Shown piece after piece: positions 7,858-17,600 of a stretch of DNA of 39,324 nt. Within the stretch, counting starts at the first letter, position 1. Each line of letters opens with the position of its first letter. Under the pieces are notes generated by a model that ran no database searches, had not been told where the DNA came from, and saw nothing but the letters and a program-made list of their open reading frames with translations. Origin of the DNA: Planctomycetota bacterium (GTDB lineage: Bacteria; Planctomycetota; Planctomycetia; Pirellulales; Lacipirellulaceae). The DNA is taken from contig JAJRWS010000174.1 of the NCBI GenBank assembly GCA_024276705.1, positions 1 to 39,324 of the forward strand, read 5' to 3'. Position numbers and translations under genes: made by a program.

Positions 7858-8040
7858 ACAAGGACCGATGATCCCTCAGAATTTTCTGTAGTAGCCAGCA
7901 ACAAAGTGGCACAAGGTGGGCTATCAAGTCGCGAAACAAAATTAAAAAAACGCATGAAACACGGCAAAGTCAGTATTGCATCAAACTTCAATTGATTATA
8001 GGTCCGACCTGTGAACGGTTAGCGTGAGCGGCTACAACTT

Positions 8041-8206
8041 ATCTGCGTTATCTGCGTTATCTGCGGGCTTCTTTCTTTTTTGGTGAATTCAAAGCAGACG
8101 CTGAGGATCTGATAAGTTTCTTCTTCAAGAAGGTATTCATTGCTCATGCTATCTCCCATTGACTCTTATTCAAGGAGGCCCGCAGATAACGCAGATTGAC
8201 GCAGAT
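8041..8206. repeat. Long inverted repeat built from TATCTGCGT units
   Basis: The left arm (8041-8068) contains ATCTGCGTT-ATCTGCGTT-ATCTGCGGGC. The right arm (8178-8206) is its near-complement, GCCCGCAGATAACGCAGATT followed by GACGCAGAT. About 110 bases separate them. The arms would pair over roughly 28 bp with few mismatches. The unit is a 9-mer, different from the heptamer family nearby. Confidence 0.8.
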
Positions 8207-8428
8207 GATTCGATTGGGAAGTGACCCTATGTCGAAAAAGTCTCCCGGCCTCATTTCTCTTGCCTTTGGATATGCCATTAACATATCACCGAATCTACGG
8301 CTTGTGAACGATTACCTCTCAATGACAAATGAATATTGTTGAATGACGAATTCCTTGTCCGGGTGTCAACAAAAAGGTGTCGGGTGTTAGAGTCTTACAC
8401 TGTATCATGCTCGCACTGTGCGCTCGTA

Positions 8429-8569
8429 GAAGCACGAAATCCGAAGCACGAAATCTCAAACAAACTCAAAACCATAAATCCCAATATCGAAACGGCTTAC
8501 GGTTACCTACCCCATAGTGGCTACGTCCTTGTTTTGGATTTTATATTTCGAACATTTGCATTTGTTTCG
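8429..8569. repeat. Degenerate palindromic intergenic element (GAAGCACGAAATCC type)
   Basis: It starts with two tandem copies of GAAGCACGAAATC(C/T), continues with A-rich CAAACTCAAAACCATAAATC and CGAAAC, and ends with GTTTTGGATTTTATATTTCG and TTTGTTTCG. The second half is an imperfect complement of the first. From memory, similar AGCACGAAATCCGAAGCACG blocks are common between genes in planctomycete genomes. Function unknown. Confidence 0.6.
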
Positions 8570-8654
8570 CCCTGCCTCTTGAAAAATGGCGTATTCTGGT
8601 ATTCGAATTTCATGCCGGTTATGGCTTATCTATTAGGTTGCAGGAAAACCCGCG

Positions 8655-9515
8655 TTAGGGTTCAAGGCTTTGGACCTCCTGCTCTAATGTGCCGACTGCG
8701 GCACGGAGAGTCAACAATCGTTGCAACAGGCCTTCCATTTCGGCCAGCGGAACCATGTTGGGGCCGTCACTGGGAGACTGGTCCGGGTCGGGATGGGTTT
8801 CGCAAAACAGTCCCTCTGCGCCTAATGCGATCGCGGCGCGAGCTAGCGGTTCGACCATGGTCCGATTACCGCCCGTGGTGCTTCCCATGCCGCCCGGTTC
8901 CTGCACACTATGCGTCGCGTCAAAAATTACCGGTACGCCCAGCGATTGCATTTGGGGGATACTGCGCATATCGTTGACCAGCTTTCCATAGCCGAAGAAA
9001 GTGCCTCGTTCCGTGAGCAGTATATTCGAGCAACCTGCTTCTTCGAGCTTGTGGACCACATGGCGCATGTCCAGGGGAGAGAGAAATTGGGCTTTCTTGA
9101 CATTCACGGCCTTGCCGGTAGTCGCGGCCGCGGTTAGCAGATCGGTTTGCCGGGCTAAAAATGCCGGGATCTGCAGTAACTGGCAGACTTCACCAACCGG
9201 GGCAGCCTGGCCCGGTTCATGAATGTCGGTCGTGACAGTAAGGCCCGTGATTGTTTTGACACGGTCTAGCATTGCCAGCCCTCGCTTCAATCCAGGACCT
9301 CGATACGATTGACTACTGGTGCGATTCGCCTTGTCAAACGATGCCTTGAAGATCAATTGAATTTCCAGTTTCCGGGCAACGCGTGCCAGGTGTTCGGCAA
9401 TTTCGATTGTGGCGGCTTCATCTTCCAGCACACAAGGGCCAGCGATCAACAGCAATGGATGCTCACGACCACAGGTGGAAGAATCAATACGAACTGGATA
9501 ATTTGGCATCAGCAT
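8655..9515 (-). CDS. kdsA: 3-deoxy-8-phosphooctulonate synthase (Kdo-8-P synthase)
   Basis: This enzyme condenses phosphoenolpyruvate with arabinose-5-phosphate to Kdo-8-phosphate, the first committed step to the Kdo sugar of lipopolysaccharide. Family motifs are clear: [103 protein letters not shown] and [17 protein letters not shown] chose the ATG at 9515 ([10 protein letters not shown]), giving 286 residues, close to the usual 280-285, with AGGA just upstream. A longer frame from 9590 has a poor ribosome site. The ATG at 9509 is a second candidate. Its presence argues for a Gram-negative-type outer membrane with Kdo. It stands alone; the rest of the Kdo pathway is not nearby. Confidence 0.96.
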   Translation of the reverse strand: MLMPNYPVRIDSSTCGREHPLLLIAGPCVLEDEAATIEIAEHLARVARKLEIQLIFKASFDKANRTSSQSYRGPGLKRGLAMLDRVKTITGLTVTTDIHEPGQAAPVGEVCQLLQIPAFLARQTDLLTAAATTGKAVNVKKAQFLSPLDMRHVVHKLEEAGCSNILLTERGTFFGYGKLVNDMRSIPQMQSLGVPVIFDATHSVQEPGGMGSTTGGNRTMVEPLARAAIALGAEGLFCETHPDPDQSPSDGPNMVPLAEMEGLLQRLLTLRAAVGTLEQEVQSLEP

Positions 9516-9726
9516 GGATCCTATGGCAGGATTGTCGGCAGGCGGTTCCAGGGTGAAACTTCGAAAATAGGGTCTGGTGGCAGCGAGCATGGAGCCGTTC
9601 GCGACAATGGCAGCAATATAACCCTATTCCAGCTTGTGAATAAGACGGTTGGAATACTGTTTCAGACTGAGGTGGGGCCCCCGGGTTGAGTCAGATCGAT
9701 TGGCGAAACTACGGAAACTTGGTACC

Positions 9727-9761
9727 GCTCTCTGCTCTCTGCTCTCTGCTCTCTGCTCTCC
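9727..9761 (+). repeat. GCTCTCT heptamer tandem repeat
   Basis: Four perfect copies of GCTCTCT and a fifth ending in C lie between genes, about 210 bp upstream of the kdsA start. The 7-nt period matches the GGGTTCA and TTGTCAA repeats elsewhere in the window, although the unit sequence is different. Confidence 0.9.
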
Positions 9762-10349
9762 GCTTCATGTATCGCGACTCGTCTCATTATCGGACGGATT
9801 GTTGCACCTACCCAGACGGATCGTCAGCGACGAACCTCGCCTGGCTCGCTGTTTAAGTGCTGTCTCCTCGCTGTCGGAAAATAACATAAGTCTTTTTGTG
9901 ATTGCGGTTTACGTTTTTTCGACAGATTCGATCCATCTCAATATGAGACAGGCCGGGCAGTTCTCTTGTTAACTTTATCCATAAAATAAAGGCTCCGCAT
10001 TGTATCGGCGCGTTTTGTAGCAGGCCACTACAGCGAAAAATTGCTTGCTGATTGGGGAAACCCCATTCAACACCCGCGGAAATGCTATTTCTAGCGGCCC
10101 TTGTCTCACGCTAAGCCATTGAGGTTCAGGACTTTACGATGCAACGAGCAGCGCAGGCCGAGAAAACCGTATCCCACTCTGGCACAGTAACTGCAATCTA
10201 GACATGGTCGCAGGAGAAGACGAGTGCGATGGCCTTGGATGAGACGGTTAACGAATCACGACTTTTACTGGGCTCCACGCGACGACCGGTAAGCTAGAAG
10301 CCTGACCGGGTACTCTATTTTCCTTACTGAATTTTCCCTTATCTGGCCC

Positions 10350-10439
10350 GCGGGGTCTCGAACGAATTTTGGTGAGTCGGTTCACTTGCCCCTGACTGAT
10401 TTGCCCAGCCGGAGCGTATTCGGCTCGTTCGAGTCCCGC
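10350..10439. repeat. Imperfect inverted repeat beside the sulfatase stop codon
   Basis: GCGGGGTCTCGAACGA (10350-10365) is nearly complementary to TCGTTCGAGTCCCGC (10425-10439), with about 59 bases between. The right arm runs into TTTTTTA, which holds the sulfatase stop codon on the other strand. It could end a rightward transcript or be a degraded mobile-element end. Confidence 0.5.
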
Positions 10440-10443
10440 TTTT

Positions 10444-11943
10444 TTATTGGCCTGATTCGTCGATTTCAGGAATTGGTTCGTCCGGGTCTATCACTTTTCC
10501 TTCCCAGGTAGCCACGCCGTTGCGGTAGGTCAGGATCCGGTAGGCGCTGCCAGGTGCTGGCGGGAGACTGGGTGAGGGAATCCATTGGCTCAGTTCGTCC
10601 ACAATTGGCCTGCGGGTCGGATCACCTGCCAGATTGTGCCACTCATGGGGGTCGGCCGTCATGTCGTACAGCTCTTCCGATCCGTCGGCATAGCGGATAA
10701 ATCGCCACCGCTCGGTGCGGATTCCATGGTTGTCGTGGTTGTGCGTGGTAATCGCCGGCCATGGCCGTGGTGCCTTGGCATTTTCAAGCTGTGGCACCAG
10801 ACTGTGCCCTTCGAGCTTATCGTTTTCGGGCAAGCCAGCCAGTTGCAGCAAGGTAGGGTAAAGGTCCAGCAATTCCGCTGGCCGGTCGCAACGGGCACTG
10901 CGTGCAACGCCCGGACCGGCGAAAATCAAGGGCACCCGCGAGGAACGGTCCCACAGGGAGTTCTTGCCCGTGATGCGCTTTTCGCCCAGATGCCAACCAT
11001 GGTCGGACCAGAGGACGACCACGGTGTTCTCCTCCAGGCCGTTGCGCTGGAGAGCGTCCAAGAGACGGCCCACCTGATGATCGACAAAACTGACACAGGC
11101 CAGATAGGAACGAACCAGATTTTTCCATTGGTGGGCTTTTTCCAGGTAGTCGAGTCGCGGTTCGGGCAGGCTCCAGTGCAGGTACCAGGAAAATCGGGGC
11201 GTATCACGGCGGTCGCCGCGCAAGATCGGAGGCAACTGGAGCGTTTCTTCAGGGTAGAGATCAAACCATTTCTGGGTAGCGTAACAAGGCACATGAGGAA
11301 GGAAAAAACCAACCGACAGAAAAAAGGGTTCTTGCGGTTTCTGGTCGAGTTGTCGTACGGCCCAACTGGCCACCTGGTAATCGCCTTTATCTTGGTCTCG
11401 GTGGGGAAAGACGCCCCAGTCCACCAGTTTGTTGGGAGATGGCGTATCGACCAGTTTCGTTTTCGGCCAAGCGCCCACTTTTGCCGGGGGACCGAGGACC
11501 TGAAACTCATGATCGGTTTTCTGGCGGCCATAACCGCCATGATAAATCTTCCCGGCGCTGTAGGTTTTATAGCCATGCGCGTGGAGATACTGGGGAAGTG
11601 ACACGGTCTGGCGAAGTGTTTCGACATCACGGAACCAGGGAGCCAAGCCGTAGATACCAGTCGAGTCGGGGCGTAACCCGAGCATCAAGCTGGTGCGCGA
11701 AGCGTTGCAGAGAGGCGCCTGGCAATGCGCATTGGTAAAGGTGGTCCCACGACGGGCCAATTGATCCATGTGGGGCGTCTGGATTTGCGGATGGCCCCGC
11801 AGCGGTCCGATCCAGTCGTTCAGATCGTCGATGGCGATGAACAAGATATTGGGTTTTTCCGCACCCACGGTGCCTGTGCAAACGACACCCAGAAAAAAAA
11901 GTGCCAGGTAGACATAACGCCATGGATGAAGATGGAGGATCAT
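10444..11943 (-). CDS. Secreted type I sulfatase (iduronate-2-sulfatase/choline-sulfatase-like)
   Basis: This 499-residue alkaline-phosphatase-fold sulfatase hydrolyses sulfate esters, most likely on sulfated polysaccharides given the organism type. A signal peptide ending GTVGA precedes KPNILFIAIDDLNDW with metal ligands D39 and D40. The formylglycine motif is C-N-A-S-R (C79), a Cys-type site with Ala in place of the usual Pro. Further active-site matches are AGKIYHGG (K132, H135), FFLPHVPC (H217) and LWSDHGWHLGEK (D314, H315). The ATG at 11943 has AGGAAA upstream and gives a clean signal peptide; a longer frame to 11994 lacks one. Activity needs a formylglycine-generating enzyme, not seen in this window. 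It stands alone between long spacers, so no operon partner helps to define the substrate. Confidence 0.92.
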   Translation of the reverse strand: MILHLHPWRYVYLALFFLGVVCTGTVGAEKPNILFIAIDDLNDWIGPLRGHPQIQTPHMDQLARRGTTFTNAHCQAPLCNASRTSLMLGLRPDSTGIYGLAPWFRDVETLRQTVSLPQYLHAHGYKTYSAGKIYHGGYGRQKTDHEFQVLGPPAKVGAWPKTKLVDTPSPNKLVDWGVFPHRDQDKGDYQVASWAVRQLDQKPQEPFFLSVGFFLPHVPCYATQKWFDLYPEETLQLPPILRGDRRDTPRFSWYLHWSLPEPRLDYLEKAHQWKNLVRSYLACVSFVDHQVGRLLDALQRNGLEENTVVVLWSDHGWHLGEKRITGKNSLWDRSSRVPLIFAGPGVARSARCDRPAELLDLYPTLLQLAGLPENDKLEGHSLVPQLENAKAPRPWPAITTHNHDNHGIRTERWRFIRYADGSEELYDMTADPHEWHNLAGDPTRRPIVDELSQWIPSPSLPPAPGSAYRILTYRNGVATWEGKVIDPDEPIPEIDESGQ

Positions 11944-12446
11944 TGCAATTTTCCTGGGGAAGATGGGGCGTAACCGTTCATGGCCTGACGTCATTGATAC
12001 CTGTTCCTTATACTCTATATATCAACTTGTAATCCACCAGGCTCCGCCGCTGCCAGAGTATCCCAGCTCGATCTGCCGTTTCTCGCCTATGCAAAGTGCG
12101 TTTACTTGTAAGAGCATGTCGTGCGTAAAAGAGGCCAGCAGGAGCGTATTCCGTTAAGCTGTCAGGGTAACAGAATAGAGGTTTTCATCAGGACACAGTT
12201 ATATTCAGTACTTCCAAATTTCCTCGTAGCCCTACGTGGTGCAGGGCGATAAGCCGCCCGGGAACCGACGCTTTTAACTGCCAATACGCTCGCCGGGTCG
12301 GCTTCATCGACCATTCTTGAAACTACTGATATTCTTGTTTCTTTCGTACCGAAGGTACAGCCCTAGATAGGGACGTCCCTGCGTGACTGCCTCATACTAA
12401 AAAAGCAAGGTATCCAAATCGACGATACTTTGCTAGAAAAGCCGGC
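11944..12446. other. Non-coding divergent spacer
   Basis: About 500 bp separate the divergent sulfatase and AI-2E permease genes. I see no gene, RNA or clear promoter. A small hairpin GTACC-gaa-GGTAC lies near 12349-12361. Promoters for both neighbours should lie here. Confidence 0.5.
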
Positions 12447-13799
12447 ATGCAAGACAAGCCGCAAAACCAGCCGGCCGACCAGTGGCAACGTGAACAGTGG
12501 ACCCTGCTGACAACCTCGGCGATGGTACTCGCCGGTGTTGCCCTGGCCTTCATGCTGTGGTTCACGCAGAGCGTGATGGTGCCCTTCGTGCTGGGTGTAT
12601 TCGTGGTGGCCGTGGTGGCCCCTCTGTCAGATCTCCTGGAATCCCGGGCCCGTTTCCCTCGCTGGTTGTCGATGATAGTCGTGCTCCTGTTGGTGCTGAT
12701 TGCCACGCTGGGATTTCTGCTTCTGTTGAGTTATACATCCCTGGAAATCTATCGATCGGCGGATCGGTACGTGAAGAATATCGATGACTGGCAACACGAA
12801 GTCATTGACAAGAGCAAGGAGAAGCTGGAAGTCGGCAACAACAATCGCTCTCGGAGAGAAGATGCCCCCACCGAGGAGAGGCCCGACAGCGACCAGAGGA
12901 CCAGCTCGAAGGATGCCGAAGTGGCCGAATCCTCCGGTGTCGGCGACAAGGCTCAAGCCGTCGTGCCGGTCGGAGAGCCCGTCCGGAAAACCGCCGACCC
13001 AGTGGAGGGCGAGCCGGAAAGGGGCCAACGGCCAGACCCAGACCTTGACCAACCAGGCCTGGAGCCACCACGAACCATGGAACGCGATTCGAAGAAATCG
13101 GCATTTAGCCTGTGGCGCAGGCTGCTCGATTCGCAACGTATGGAAGCAGCCTGGCAGCAGTTGATGGAAGAATTGAAAGGAGTATTGATCCGTTTCCTGA
13201 AGGGGACCATTGGCTCTGCCGTGGGACTCTTTTCCACCTTCGTATTCATGCTCATCTTCGTCCTGTTCCTGTTAGCCGGTCGCAAACCGGTAGGAACCGC
13301 GGGAGGTGACTACGCAGCGGTGGAACGCAGCATTCGCCGCTACCTGGCTACCAAAACGGCCCTGTCGGCCATCACGGGAATTTTGGTCACCATCATCCTC
13401 GCCTATTTTGGCCTGGAACTGGCGGTCGTGTTCGGGATGTTGACCTTTGTGCTGAATTTCATTCCGTCGATCGGTTCGATCATCGCCACGCTGCTGCCAT
13501 TGCCGGTCGCCTACGCCCAGTTTGATAGCGGCTGGACGTTGCTCTGGATACTGTTGATACCGGGAAGCGTGCAGATGCTGATTGGCAATGTGATCGAACC
13601 GCGAATCATGGGAGAAGGGCTCGACCTGCATCCGATTACGATCCTGTTCGCCCTGACGTTCTGGGGGCTCCTCTGGGGCCCCATCGGCGCGATCCTTGCG
13701 GTACCGATCACGGCCATCTTGCGGCTTGCCATGGTTCGCGTGCAAGCGCTTCGCCCGGTTGCCGAACTGATGGCCGGGCGGTTGCCGGCGCACGGTTAG
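12447..13799 (+). CDS. AI-2E family (YdiK/PerM-type) membrane permease with a large charged insertion
   Basis: The 450-residue protein has the PF01594 arrangement: N-terminal helices (VLAGVALAFMLWFTQSVMVP, FVLGVFVVAVVAPLSDLL, MIVVLLLVLIATLGFLLLL), a soluble stretch, then the conserved C-terminal block. That block has YLATKTALSAITGILVTIIL, LTFVLNFIPSIGSIIATLLP, VQMLIGNVIEPRIMGEGLDL and LHPITILFALTFWGLLWGPI. Family members have been proposed to export signals, Na+/H+ or other small solutes; the substrate cannot be predicted. The unusual part is residues about 125-220, a hydrophilic segment full of Glu, Arg, Asp and Pro that looks disordered and enlarges the soluble region between helices 3 and 4. 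It converges with the Uma2 gene, with 39 bp between stops. Confidence 0.9.
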   Translation: MQDKPQNQPADQWQREQWTLLTTSAMVLAGVALAFMLWFTQSVMVPFVLGVFVVAVVAPLSDLLESRARFPRWLSMIVVLLLVLIATLGFLLLLSYTSLEIYRSADRYVKNIDDWQHEVIDKSKEKLEVGNNNRSRREDAPTEERPDSDQRTSSKDAEVAESSGVGDKAQAVVPVGEPVRKTADPVEGEPERGQRPDPDLDQPGLEPPRTMERDSKKSAFSLWRRLLDSQRMEAAWQQLMEELKGVLIRFLKGTIGSAVGLFSTFVFMLIFVLFLLAGRKPVGTAGGDYAAVERSIRRYLATKTALSAITGILVTIILAYFGLELAVVFGMLTFVLNFIPSIGSIIATLLPLPVAYAQFDSGWTLLWILLIPGSVQMLIGNVIEPRIMGEGLDLHPITILFALTFWGLLWGPIGAILAVPITAILRLAMVRVQALRPVAELMAGRLPAHG

Positions 13800-13838
13800 A
13801 GATGGCTCAACAACAACTACGGGATTTTTCTGGCCGAT

Positions 13839-14522
13839 TTACTTCGGCGATTCACTTCGGCGCAACTGATAAACCCAATGCCCCCGCTGGTGGCGTGAGC
13901 GGTCGAGACGGTATTGGGCGTTTAGCACCTCAGAACGTTGGTAGCTGTCGGCATCGGCAGGTGTCGGTTCAAACGCAGCGCTACCGCGGCGGAGTAGTTG
14001 GAACGAAAGTTCTTCGCCACGAGCATCAATGAGCCAGTATTCGCGGACGCCAGCCTGATAGTAGGCGATCGGCAACCGTAGCGTGTCTTTCTTCACGGAA
14101 CTGTCGCTGACGATTTCAACGACCAGGTCGGGGCCACCTTCGATTTCGACATAACGATCTTTGTCGCCAGTAGCTTTGGGGATGAAAGAAACCCGATGCT
14201 CGTCGATTGCCGGGTAGGTAATCACCATGACATCCGGCTCGGCTGAGAGAGATCCTGCCAGTGAAGAGACTCTTGCCGAATCGACGTAGACATGCCCCAG
14301 GTCAAGTTGCTTAACCCGATTTTTGATCTCGCACGATACCTCAACCTTCAGTTCGCCGTGTGTAAACAGATCTTCGGGTGACATATCAACCTCGATTTTT
14401 CCCGCGATGTAATCAATCCGCCCGCGATCTGGAAAATCTTCAGACAGTGCCCAGTGGCGAAAACCGGCAAGGTCGTAAATTGTGGGGATTTCGATCTGTT
14501 CTTCAAGTAAGATCGTTGCCAT
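13839..14522 (-). CDS. Uma2-family (DUF820) PD-(D/E)XK nuclease-like protein
   Basis: This protein of about 227 residues belongs to the Uma2/DUF820 family, which has a restriction-endonuclease-like fold. Its biological role is generally unknown, and the family is abundant in cyanobacteria and planctomycetes. Visible landmarks are EPDVMVIT (D97), GGPDLVVEIVSDSSVKKD with E136, the following AYYQAGVREYWLID, and an N-terminal region around FPDRGRIDYIAGKIEVDMSP. The catalytic-type acidic residues are kept. I chose the ATG at 14522 because the longer frame starts with TTG at 14540; GGAG lies about 10 bases upstream of the ATG. It is a single gene between the convergent AI-2E permease and the end of the giant exported protein. 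Confidence 0.88.
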   Translation of the reverse strand: MATILLEEQIEIPTIYDLAGFRHWALSEDFPDRGRIDYIAGKIEVDMSPEDLFTHGELKVEVSCEIKNRVKQLDLGHVYVDSARVSSLAGSLSAEPDVMVITYPAIDEHRVSFIPKATGDKDRYVEIEGGPDLVVEIVSDSSVKKDTLRLPIAYYQAGVREYWLIDARGEELSFQLLRRGSAAFEPTPADADSYQRSEVLNAQYRLDRSRHQRGHWVYQLRRSESPK

Positions 14523-14679
14523 CGGGACGGTCTCCGGCAAAAAGGCTGCAATTGGCTAGAATACGTACGGATCCTAAAGTGTCTAACAGCATTCTAACTC
14601 AATTTCTGAGTCTCGCGAAACAACGATTCATAAAAAAGCCTGTTTTAAAACCCTCATGGGAGTGTCCCGTGGCCACTCC

Positions 14680-17600
14680 TTACTCGCGCCATAGGCGTTC
14701 CGGGGAAAACCGATTCGATGCCAGGTCCGCATCGTCTGCCAAGGCGATGTCGCGGGCATTTGCCTCGTGGCTGCGTGACAGGTGAGTTGCCAGTTGGCGG
14801 TACGAATGGGTTTCATGGCCTGCATGCCAGTCTCCTGGCAACCAGCGCGGGGCGGTTCGCGAGAGGTCTCGCGGGAACCATCGCTGAAAAACTTCATCGG
14901 CAGCAGCGCGGTGCGCGTCGATTTGCAAGGATTTGGCTTCGAGGCCGTTCAGCCAGGCCAATGCGTTTTGTTCGACGAGAACGTCTGTCGCTGAAAAGTC
15001 TTGGGTTCCCGCGCGGTCGGAACTGGCAGGCTCGGTCGCCAGCAAGGCTACCAGGGCCTCCCCTTCTCTGGCCAGGACGATGCTCTGGGTGGGCGTTGTG
15101 CCGACCGCCAACTGCCAGGCCAGAAAATCTCCCCCATCGACATCGCCATCACTGCTTGCATCGCCCTCCGAGGATAAGGCTCCAGAGTCGACACCAAAAT
15201 TGACTTGCCATCGAACCAGATCCGATTCACCTGCTGCCGGTTCGGCCAGTGCCGAGGCGGTCTGCGCGGCGATGGTCGTGTCGAAGGCAGCCTGCCATGC
15301 ACTCAGGTCGTTCTCGTCGACCGTGCCGTCGGCATTGGCATCGCCATCGGTCAGACTGGCTTCGGTACCGCCATAGCCTCGCTGCCAGGCCAGAAAATCA
15401 AAACCGTCGACATCGCCATCGCTATCGAAGTCAGCCGTTTCCTGGACGTTCTGATCGTTCGGGTCAGGCACCGACTGTCGGGCTACCGGAGGATCGAAGT
15501 TGCCAACAATCGGCTGCGACCGCTCATCGCCAAACTCGGCGAATAGATCGTTGCCAAAAGGTACCGGTTCGAATGGATGATTCAGGGTATTGACACTGCC
15601 AGTGATGCGAATACCCGCACCACCAGGAGCGATAAAATCGCCGGAGAGGAGGAAGTACCATTCGGCCACGCCCTGAGGTAACGATGCGCTGTCACGCGGT
15701 ACCCACAGGCCGATATCGTCGATACCATCTTGATCCATGTCCGCCGCGACAGGTCGATCGAGGACTCCGGGGAAGCCCCAAATGAAGGTGTCGTCGAGAT
15801 CCCCATCGAGGTCGTCCATCCCGAAGCCATCGGCAGCCAGGTCGAACGTGAAGGTGTTATTGTTGAAAACGGCCAGATCGTCCAGTCCGTCCCCGTCGAA
15901 ATCGCCGACGATCGGCAGTCCCAGCAACGTGCCGTCGACTCGCGTGTCGTCGCCATTCGTTTCGATCATGAAATCCCGGTCGGTGTCCAACAACCAGGTG
16001 CCAAAATTGTAAAGAACCACTTCATCGCCGTTGTCGGCATTGCCGTCGAAGTTACCCGCTAGCGGGATCGCACCAGCCACATTGAAATCCTCTAGTTCAG
16101 GTTGCAGTGTGAGGATGTCGCCTGCAACCGGATTGACAACCCCATCGCTGTTGGTGTCGATAATCCAGCGGAATCCATCCAGTTCCGCCGAATTGCCATA
16201 AGCGGCCAACTGATCGAACCAGCGCTCACCATTCGCCCCACCATTCTCACCGTTCGGTTCTTCGAACGGAACGAATTGACCCGCGAACAACAAATCGTGA
16301 ACATTGAATCCCCCCTGACCAATGGAACCGTCGGGATTGGCGACCGGCAACGTGAAGGCAAGATCGACGTTCGTCGTGTCGTTGCCAATCTGCCCATTCG
16401 CCGGGTCCCAGACAAAGTTGCCATTGATGTCCAGATCGATATCTTGCGAAACATAGGAGCCGATTTCAGGCCGTGTATCGATGGTGAACCGGGCCTCAAA
16501 AAGGCCCCCCGGCAAACCGTCGCCACTGGGGAAGAGAGGATCTTCCAGCGGCTCCTCCGCGTTCGATTCGCCGTCGAGCCGATTGCCGACCGGGTCGACC
16601 AGGTTGTCGGAGATCGTCAACGTGAACCGGTCGTCGGGCAACGGAGCGACGAAGGTGAGGATGATGCTGGCGCTCGCCGGTGCCCCGTCGACCACGGGCG
16701 CGGCTGCGATCGCGACCGTGTCGATGGCGATCACTCCCACATGATCGCCCACCAGCAGGTAATTGCCCGGGTTGGTGGCGATATCGGCTTTCAGGGCGTC
16801 GTACAAGAAATCGGGCCCAAGCCGGTTCGGCTGGTCGACAAAGTCAATCGTGATGCTGGAGACCAGCGGCGTGGGACCGTTCTCTGCAGGTTTGGGATCG
16901 AACAGGTCGTAAGCGGGAGTGTCGGTCACGGTAACATCGAGTACCTGTGGACCCTGAGTGTCGATGAAGAGTTCCAATACCTGCAGTCCGTCAGCCACCC
17001 CGTCATCGGGCAAGTTCACGTTGCCCGCCACATCCTCAGCCGATACCAGCAATTGCCGCAACCCGTCGCGACTGGCGAACAGGCTGGGGTCGTTCAGGTC
17101 GACCACCGACGTCAGTTCCCAGAAGCCTTGCGGTTCGGCCAGATTGCCATCCAGGGGGATGCTCACGGTCTCGCCCAGCAGCGGGTCGTCCGGGTCGATG
17201 GTCCCATTCTGATCAAGATCGGCGTAGACCTTGATGATTGCGTCGGCTTCCGCCTGACCTAACAGGTGCGGCGTGGTGTCGCTGGTGATCCGGTCGGTGA
17301 AGGTCATCGGCATCGTCAACACACCCGTGTCGCTGTCGTCAGCCAGCCCATCGCTGTCGGTGGGGATGCCGAAATTCACTGACGGGACAATCGTATCGAG
17401 GGTCAGCTGCAGCGGCAGTGATAGCTCGGCCCGGCCCAGTACGGCCGGATCGGCCGGATCGCGCAGCCAGAGAGCCGTGCTGATGAAATTGTTGTCTCCT
17501 TCGTTCAGGTCGCCGGAGGTCGCCGTAAAACGCCACAAGTTGTCACTGACGTAAAATGCGTAGCCAATGGAAGAGCCGTTGTTGAATACCTCCACCCCGT

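Larger units (their letters stand above)
7858..8654. other. Non-coding spacer rich in repeats
   Basis: About 800 bp with no credible gene. It holds the inverted repeat at 8041-8206, a short GTGTCAACAAAAAGGTGTCGGGTG module (8356-8385) related to the dispersed repeat family, and the degenerate palindromic element at 8429-8569. Open frames here have no ribosome site and no recognisable protein similarity. Confidence 0.6.
9516..10443. other. Non-coding spacer between kdsA and the sulfatase gene
   Basis: About 930 bp without a supportable gene. It includes the GCTCTCT tandem repeat at 9727-9761 and an imperfect inverted repeat at 10350-10439. The rest shows no tRNA or other RNA that I can recognise. 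It presumably contains the promoter of kdsA near its left end, but no clear -35/-10 pair stands out. Confidence 0.55.

Noticed and set aside
8336-8977. 213-residue plus-strand frame through the repeat spacer into kdsA
   Set aside because: It is composed of repeat sequence and the antisense of kdsA.
10411-10440. Possible tRNA 3' half (GTTCGAGTCC-like T-loop)
   Set aside because: The T-stem does not pair, and no D-arm, anticodon arm or acceptor stem can be built.
10585-11601. 338-residue plus-strand frame opposite the sulfatase
   Set aside because: The minus strand carries a full sulfatase with all catalytic motifs. The plus frame has low-quality composition and no recognisable motif.
16102-17262. 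Long open frames on the plus strand within the giant gene
   Set aside because: They are antisense shadows of the repetitive, GC-biased giant gene. They have no ribosome site, and the minus-strand frame is clearly coding.
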